Below the pieces are notes generated by a model that was not told the origin of the DNA, searched no databases, and worked only from the letters and a program-made list of their open reading frames with translations. Source: Mucilaginibacter pallidiroseus (GTDB taxonomy: Bacteria > Bacteroidota > Bacteroidia > Sphingobacteriales > Sphingobacteriaceae). Taken from it: a stretch of 64,000 bases of DNA. Positions 58,971-64,000 of the stretch are shown one piece after another (within the stretch, counting starts at the first letter, position 1; the number at the start of each line of letters is the position of its first letter). The stretch covers positions 496,001-560,000 of the forward strand of contig NZ_VOEJ01000001.1 of NCBI RefSeq assembly GCF_007846085.1, in the 5' to 3' direction. The position numbers were made by a program, and so were the translations under genes.

Positions 58971-61382
58971 TTACTCACTTCTGAGGCTATTTACCGGATT
59001 GCTTAAAGCCGCCTTGATAGATTGGTAACTTACCGTTACAAACGCAATGAGCACAGCCATGCCGCCTGCAAGTGCAAATACCCACAATTGTATGTTTATG
59101 CGGTAAGCAAAATCCTCCAGCCATTGGTGCATAAAGTAGTAAGCCAAAGGTGATGATATTACAATTGCTATAATAACCAATTTAAGGAAATCTGATGAGA
59201 TAAGGCCCACAATGTTCAATACACCGGCACCCAACACCTTTCTTATGCCAATTTCCTTTACGCGCTGGCGGGTAGTAAATACTGCCAATCCAAATAAGCC
59301 AAGGCAGGAAATAAATATGGTTACTAAAGTAAACACCTTCAATATTTCGCCGGTACGCTGATCCGTTTTGTACATTTGGTCAAACTCCTCATCAAGGAAA
59401 TGATACTCGAACGGGGTATTCGGGCTAAATGTCTTCCACCTGCTTTGTATGGCTGCAATAACTTTGGCGGTGTTTTTACCAGACGTTTTAATAAGTAGTT
59501 TACCAAACCAATCGTATTCGGGAAACATCACGATTGGTGTTACCGCTTCATGTAGCGATGCAAAATTAAAATTATTGGTTACAGCCTTAATTGTACCCAT
59601 ACGCCCGTTAAGGCCAATACGCTTGCCAATAGCCTGCTGTGGCGACCATCCCATTGCTTTAACCGCCATCTCGTTCAATACAAATCCGTATTTGCGATCT
59701 TCTTCCTTTTCGGTACGTACTTGTTGCTCATCGCCCATATCAAGGTCGGCGCCAGCAATTATCTTTATACCCAGGGTTTTAATAAAGCTCTTTTCGATAG
59801 GAATAGCGGTAACGGACAGGTTAAAATCAGCGTTTTTACCGTCGGCCTGGTTAATGGTATAACCACCGCCTACGTTAACCGGCGAGTCATAACTTGCCGT
59901 TACGCTTAAAACGCCCTCCTGTTGCAGCACATCGTTTTTAAGCACTTCTATTTTTTGATAAGGCGAACCACCGGTATTGATCACCAAAACCTGCTCACGG
60001 TTAAGGCCGGTATTCATTTCCTGTATATACTTTAATTGGTTGCCCGCAATAAGGGTACTGATGATAAAGAACACTGATACCACAAATTGAAAAACGACCA
60101 ATGATTTACGCACTATTGCCCCGCCCGGCTGTGCTGAAGACTTACCTTTAAGTGTAACTATCGGTTTAAAGGCAGATAAGTAAAGTGACGGATAAGTACC
60201 TGCCAACAATGTTGGCAACAATAAGCAACGTTACTAATGCACCGGCCAACCATGTAGTATCCCAGGTATTAAAGCCAGCTGCTGCCCGGTAAAGTTGCTA
60301 AACCAAGGAAAGCATAGTTTTAATAACAGTAGGCCTAACCCTATCGAAAACATGGTAATGATGCCTGCTTCTGTAATGAATTGAAAGAATAACTGACCGC
60401 GGCGAGCTCCCATTACTTTACGGACGCCTATTTCACGGGCACGCTCTGCCGAGCGTGCTGTAACCAAATTCAAAAAGTTAACACAGGCAAGCAATAGCAG
60501 TATCACCGCTACGGAGCCTAATATATAAATATATTTTATATTGCCCGATGGCTCTAAACCGCCCTGAAAATTCGATTTTAAATGCACATCGGCAAGTGGC
60601 TCCAGCGTGTACCAGGCTTTGCCGCCTCTATTATTTTCACTCTTGAAAAGATTGTTAAAGTACGCGTTGATCTTACCTTCAACAGCTTTATAACTTGCTT
60701 CCGGTTTTAGCAAAAAGTATGAATAATTATTAGCGGCATCCCATCGCAGTTCTTTTGAGCGCGTTGAAATGGCAGAGCTAGCTATCATGTCAAACTTCAT
60801 CTGCGAATAGGCAGGTACATCTTCTATAACTCCGGTAACCATCAGATCTTTTTGGTTTACCTTTAAAACCTTGCCCACCGGTGCTTCATCGCCAAAGTAT
60901 TTCTTGGCCGTTGATGCTGATAGCACTACCGAAGAAGGATCTGAAAGTGCCTTTGTAGCACTGCCGGATAAAAACTTAAAACTGAAGATATCAAAAAAGC
61001 CGTCGTCGGCTAAAAGCATCTTTTTCTCACTAAATAGTTTGTTGCTATATTGCACGGCCGCTCCACGCTCGTTGTCATAGCCAAATATGCGTACGCCGCC
61101 TTCAATCTCGCTAAACTGCTGTTTAAACAATGGCAACGGCGCAGTTTGCGTCATAGCTGTATTCCGAGGCTCTTTATCATCGGCTGATTGGTAGCTGAAT
61201 ACCATCCGTACAATACGATCTGCTTTGGCGTGAAAACGGTCATAGCGCAACTCGTTTATTAAATAAGTTGCCAGCAATAAAAAGCAACATATCCCTACGG
61301 CAAGACCAGCCACACTAATTATAGATGTACTCCTGTTTTGTACCAAATTGCGCCACGCGGTTTTTAAATAATTTTTGATCAT
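58971..61382 (-). pseudogene. MacB/FtsX-type ABC permease (copy 2), frame broken by two compensating indels
   Basis: Two open frames (61382-60234 and 60221-58971) together equal one permease of about 800 residues. The first begins MIKNYLKTAWRNLVQNRSTS and reads to QQLALIPGILHGW, where it leaves family similarity and stops at TAG. The second opens with no real start codon and reads LPTLLAGTYPSLYLSAFKPI. Between about 60275 and 60215 the other frame reads FNTWDTTWLAGALVTLLIVA, which fits a membrane helix at this position. So one base was lost near 60271-60276 and one gained near 60210-60216. The two indels cancel, leaving a stretch of about 60 bp out of frame containing TAG TAA. Either a degraded gene or a local sequence error. 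Confidence 0.85.
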
Positions 61383-61434
61383 AGTAATTAAAATGTTAGC
61401 AGGCTAAAGCCATAGATTCTTATATCTGTTTGCA

Positions 61435-63801
61435 CTATTCACTTCTCAAGCTTTTAATTGGGTTGCTTAGAGCCGCCTTAATCGATTGAAAACTTATGGT
61501 AACCAGCGTTATTGCCAAAGCTGCTATAGCTGCCAGCATAAACACACCCGGGCCAACACTAATGCGGTAACTATATTTTTGAAGCCAGTTATTTAATAAG
61601 TAAAGTGCTATTGGTGAGGCTATAACGGAGCTTATCAATACCAATAATATAAACTCCTTAGAAAGTAATAACCATATTTGGGCAACAGTTGCGCCAAGCA
61701 CCTTGCGTACACCAACCTCTTTGGTACGCTGCTCGGCAATGTAAGCCGCCAATCCAAATAAGCCCAGGCACGAAATAAAAATTGCCAGTGCTGCAAATAT
61801 GCCTGAAAGCTTGCCTACCAATACCTCCAGGTTAAACTTGCTCGCATAATCTGCATCAGCAAAAGTGTATGTATAAGGATTACCCGGATTGTATTTATTA
61901 AAAATAGCCCCGATTTTTTCGACCGCTGTATGAGGGTTTGCATTTGGCGATAAGCGGTACATCAGGAAGCTACCGCTGCCATAGTAAAACGTCGTTGGGT
62001 CGGCAGCTGCAAATGGCGAATCCATCAGGGCGTCTTTAACAACGCCGACTATCTGCATGTTTCGGCCAAATTGCTTTACCGATTGGCCAACGGGCTGTTT
62101 TAATCGCAGGCGTTTCACTGCGGCCTCGTTCAATATAACGCTGTTGGTATCGGCGGCTATATTACCGGTAAAGTTGCTGCCTTCCTTAAATTGCATACCG
62201 AGTGTCTTGAAGTAACCGGCATCGGTTAAAATAGTGCCCATCTCTACGGTTTCACCCGGTTGTTTTCCGGGAAAATTATCCAGGTCGGAATGCCAGTACA
62301 CACCAGTAGCCGGGCTGGTTGCGCTGGTTACACTGTTCACTAAACCACTTTGAAGCAAATCGTTTTTAAGTGCTTCGTAATGCTGAGCCATATCATTGCT
62401 AACAACCGTGCTCAGTAACATATTTACGCTATACCCTGTCGGCCTGTTACGGGCGTGTTGTATTTGCTGGTAGATAATAATGGTGCTGATAATAAGTGCT
62501 ATTGAGCAGCTGAACTGTATTACAACCAAGCTTTTGCGAGAGAAAGAAGCCGACTTCCCCACCTGCATAGTACCTTTTAAAACCTTTACCGGGTTAAAAG
62601 AAGAAAGGTAGAACGCCGGGCGACTGCCTGCCAAAATCCCGGTAATGGCAACACAACTTAAAGTGACCAGCCAGAACAAAGGGTTGCCGTATGGTAAAGT
62701 TAGCGTAGTACCCGTTAAGCTGTTAAAATATGGCATAGCCAATTGGACCAGGGCAAGCGATACCATGAATGACAGGAACGTTAACAATGCCGACTCAGTT
62801 AAAAATTGGAAGATTAACTGTTTACGAACAGAACCAATTGCTTTGCGTATTCCAACCTCACGGGCCCGTTTTTCTGACCGGGCGGTGGTCAGGTTTACAA
62901 AGTTAATGCAGGCAATCACCAATACCAATATACCTATTACACTAAACATGCGCACATAGTCAATAAAACCGCCCAAAGCTTTGCCGTTGGTGTAAGTCCC
63001 GTATAAGTGCCAATCGGCAAGCGGCTGTAATATTACATCGGAATTTTTCGCATTTAGGTTATCCTCTGCTTTTTCAATATCCTTTATACGTGTAGAAACT
63101 TTAGCAGCTTCAACGCCATCTTTTAGTTTTACAAACTCCGCAAATCCGTTTGCACCAAAGCTTTGTGTACGTGCAGCTTTAACACCGCCATCAACAGTTT
63201 CAAAGTAGCTGAATGGGATGATGTATTTAAATTTGAATGACGAGTTAAGCGGCAAGTCTTTCAATATGCCTGTTACTTTTAAATTGTTCAGGTTATCAAT
63301 CCTTACCATTTGACCAACGGCATTTTTGTTGCCAAACAATGCTTTAGCTATCGACTCGGTTAATACAATGGAGTATGTTTCTGTCAGCGCCGCATCCTTA
63401 TTGCCTTGAAGCAACGGAAATTGAAAAATCTTCAGGAAATCGCTGCCAGCCTGAAACCCTTCTGCTGAAAGTTTGGTATTGGCCACTGCCAAACCATGGG
63501 CTTTACCGTTGTCGGTTTCGGCAACATATTCAATGCCGGGAACCTGGCGCAGAGCATCAGCCAGTTTTAATGATGTACTGGCAAAAGTTAGCGTGTCCCC
63601 ATTACTATTAAAGTTTCGTTTTACCTGGTATGCTGTTTCGTAGCCAGGCAAAAACCTATCGTACGAGTACTCGTTTACCACCCACACGCCTATAAGTAAA
63701 GCGGTCGCCATACCCACAGCAAGTCCGAGGATATTGAGCAAACTGTAAACCTTATTGGTTAACAGGCTGCGCCAGGCAATTTTCAAATAATTTTTAAACA
63801 T
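61435..63801 (-). CDS. MacB/FtsX-type ABC permease (copy 3 of the array)
   Basis: A 788-residue permease with the same layout as copy 1: N-terminal TM1 (SLLNILGLAVGMATALLIGV), periplasmic domain, FtsX core (CINFVNLTTARSEKRAREVG), LLAGS-type segment (ITGILAGSRPAFYLSSF), second periplasmic domain and C-terminal FtsX core (CLGLFGLAAYIAEQRTKEVG), ending NPIKSLRSE. It is intact. Spacers of about 50 bp separate it from copies 2 and 4, so the genes form one transcription unit. Confidence 0.93.
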   Translation of the reverse strand: MFKNYLKIAWRSLLTNKVYSLLNILGLAVGMATALLIGVWVVNEYSYDRFLPGYETAYQVKRNFNSNGDTLTFASTSLKLADALRQVPGIEYVAETDNGKAHGLAVANTKLSAEGFQAGSDFLKIFQFPLLQGNKDAALTETYSIVLTESIAKALFGNKNAVGQMVRIDNLNNLKVTGILKDLPLNSSFKFKYIIPFSYFETVDGGVKAARTQSFGANGFAEFVKLKDGVEAAKVSTRIKDIEKAEDNLNAKNSDVILQPLADWHLYGTYTNGKALGGFIDYVRMFSVIGILVLVIACINFVNLTTARSEKRAREVGIRKAIGSVRKQLIFQFLTESALLTFLSFMVSLALVQLAMPYFNSLTGTTLTLPYGNPLFWLVTLSCVAITGILAGSRPAFYLSSFNPVKVLKGTMQVGKSASFSRKSLVVIQFSCSIALIISTIIIYQQIQHARNRPTGYSVNMLLSTVVSNDMAQHYEALKNDLLQSGLVNSVTSATSPATGVYWHSDLDNFPGKQPGETVEMGTILTDAGYFKTLGMQFKEGSNFTGNIAADTNSVILNEAAVKRLRLKQPVGQSVKQFGRNMQIVGVVKDALMDSPFAAADPTTFYYGSGSFLMYRLSPNANPHTAVEKIGAIFNKYNPGNPYTYTFADADYASKFNLEVLVGKLSGIFAALAIFISCLGLFGLAAYIAEQRTKEVGVRKVLGATVAQIWLLLSKEFILLVLISSVIASPIALYLLNNWLQKYSYRISVGPGVFMLAAIAALAITLVTISFQSIKAALSNPIKSLRSE

Positions 63802-63849
63802 GAGTTTTCAAATTAAATTTCTCTCTCGTGAATCTGTGTCAACTAAATG

Positions 63850-64000
63850 TTACTCACTTCGTAAGCTTTTAACGGGGTTGCTTAGTGCCGCCTTTACAGC
63901 CTGGAAGCTCACGGTAGCCAAAGCTATGATAAGCGCTAATGAACCTGCTAGTGCAGGCACCCACCATTGTATGTTAATACGATAGGCAAAGTCCTGCAGC
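63850..64000 (-). CDS. MacB/FtsX-type ABC permease (copy 4), C-terminal end only
   Basis: The last 49 complete codons of a fourth permease. The visible residues read LQDFAYRINIQWWVPALAGS and end in SNPVKSLRSE before TAA at 63850-63852, matching the last membrane helix and tail of copies 1-3. The rest lies beyond the window, and the array may continue further. Confidence 0.9.
   Translation of the reverse strand, partial: LQDFAYRINIQWWVPALAGSLALIIALATVSFQAVKAALSNPVKSLRSE

Noticed and set aside
60219..60236. Copy 2 permease as two separate genes
   Set aside because: The second frame has no real start and begins in the middle of a domain; the alternative frame bridges the gap with family-like sequence.

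Overview
The window looks like a chromosomal segment of a Bacteroidota member, most likely a Sphingobacteriaceae relative (Mucilaginibacter/Pedobacter type). The basis is the protein repertoire (PorE-like TPR/propeller/OmpA protein, MacB-type permease arrays with TolC, split Etf, Bacteroidota-type RecQ, Lgt and MtaB), the near absence of Shine-Dalgarno sequences, and at least sixteen exact matches to the Bacteroidota -7 promoter element TAnnTTTG just upstream of genes. No genus can be fixed by eye. Most of the window is ordinary core genome. I saw no prophage, insertion sequence, CRISPR array, rRNA or tRNA.

Layout. 1-1.5 kb: the start of a TetR gene cut by the window edge and two small membrane proteins. 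1.5-8.2 kb: a minus-strand operon tetR-tolC-mfp-RND encoding a tripartite efflux pump. 8.3-10.4 kb: purB and nfu. 10.4-13.8 kb: mtaB-lgt-suhB operon. 13.9-18.1 kb: a DUF6265-like protein, ubiX with a structured leader, and a ppk1-ppx polyphosphate operon. 18.2-21.7 kb: yajQ, hsp20, a thioesterase, a GlcD-type oxidase and folB. 22-25.6 kb: a TPR histidine kinase overlapping a GH1 glucosidase at the 3' ends. 25.7-27.7 kb: DinB, a lipoprotein, SCO1 and cytochrome c. 27.8-28.2 kb: the RNase P RNA gene. 28.3-36.1 kb: a NtrC-type regulator, a DUF3095 protein, an exported aspartyl protease, EcsC, an exported DinB protein, a frameshifted glycosidase and a fructosamine-kinase-family protein. 36.1-49.5 kb: lepA, folD, a palindromic repeat cluster, PorE-like protein, queE, recQ, manC, rlmB, dnaB and a TPR protein. 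49.5-53.4 kb: etfB-etfA-BFN and a nucleoside symporter. 53.4-64 kb: an outer-membrane barrel protein, then tolC, an ABC ATPase and at least four tandem MacB/FtsX-type permease genes, one of them frame-broken.

The most interesting signals are architectural. At four genes (tetR, dinB-like, lepA, dnaB) the -7 box lies exactly 7 nt before the ATG, and at folB only 4 nt before it, which implies leaderless mRNAs. A pair of GACAAWATGTC palindromes lies 31 bp apart between hsp20 and a thioesterase gene. A promoter-hairpin-terminator unit precedes ubiX. A perfect 28-bp inverted repeat carries the stop codons of both dnaB and its convergent neighbour. Two genes are broken by single-base indels; the permease lesion consists of two compensating indels about 60 bp apart. 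I found no clearly new multi-gene system; DUF3095 with cyclase-like motifs and the hsp20 operator pair are the best leads.
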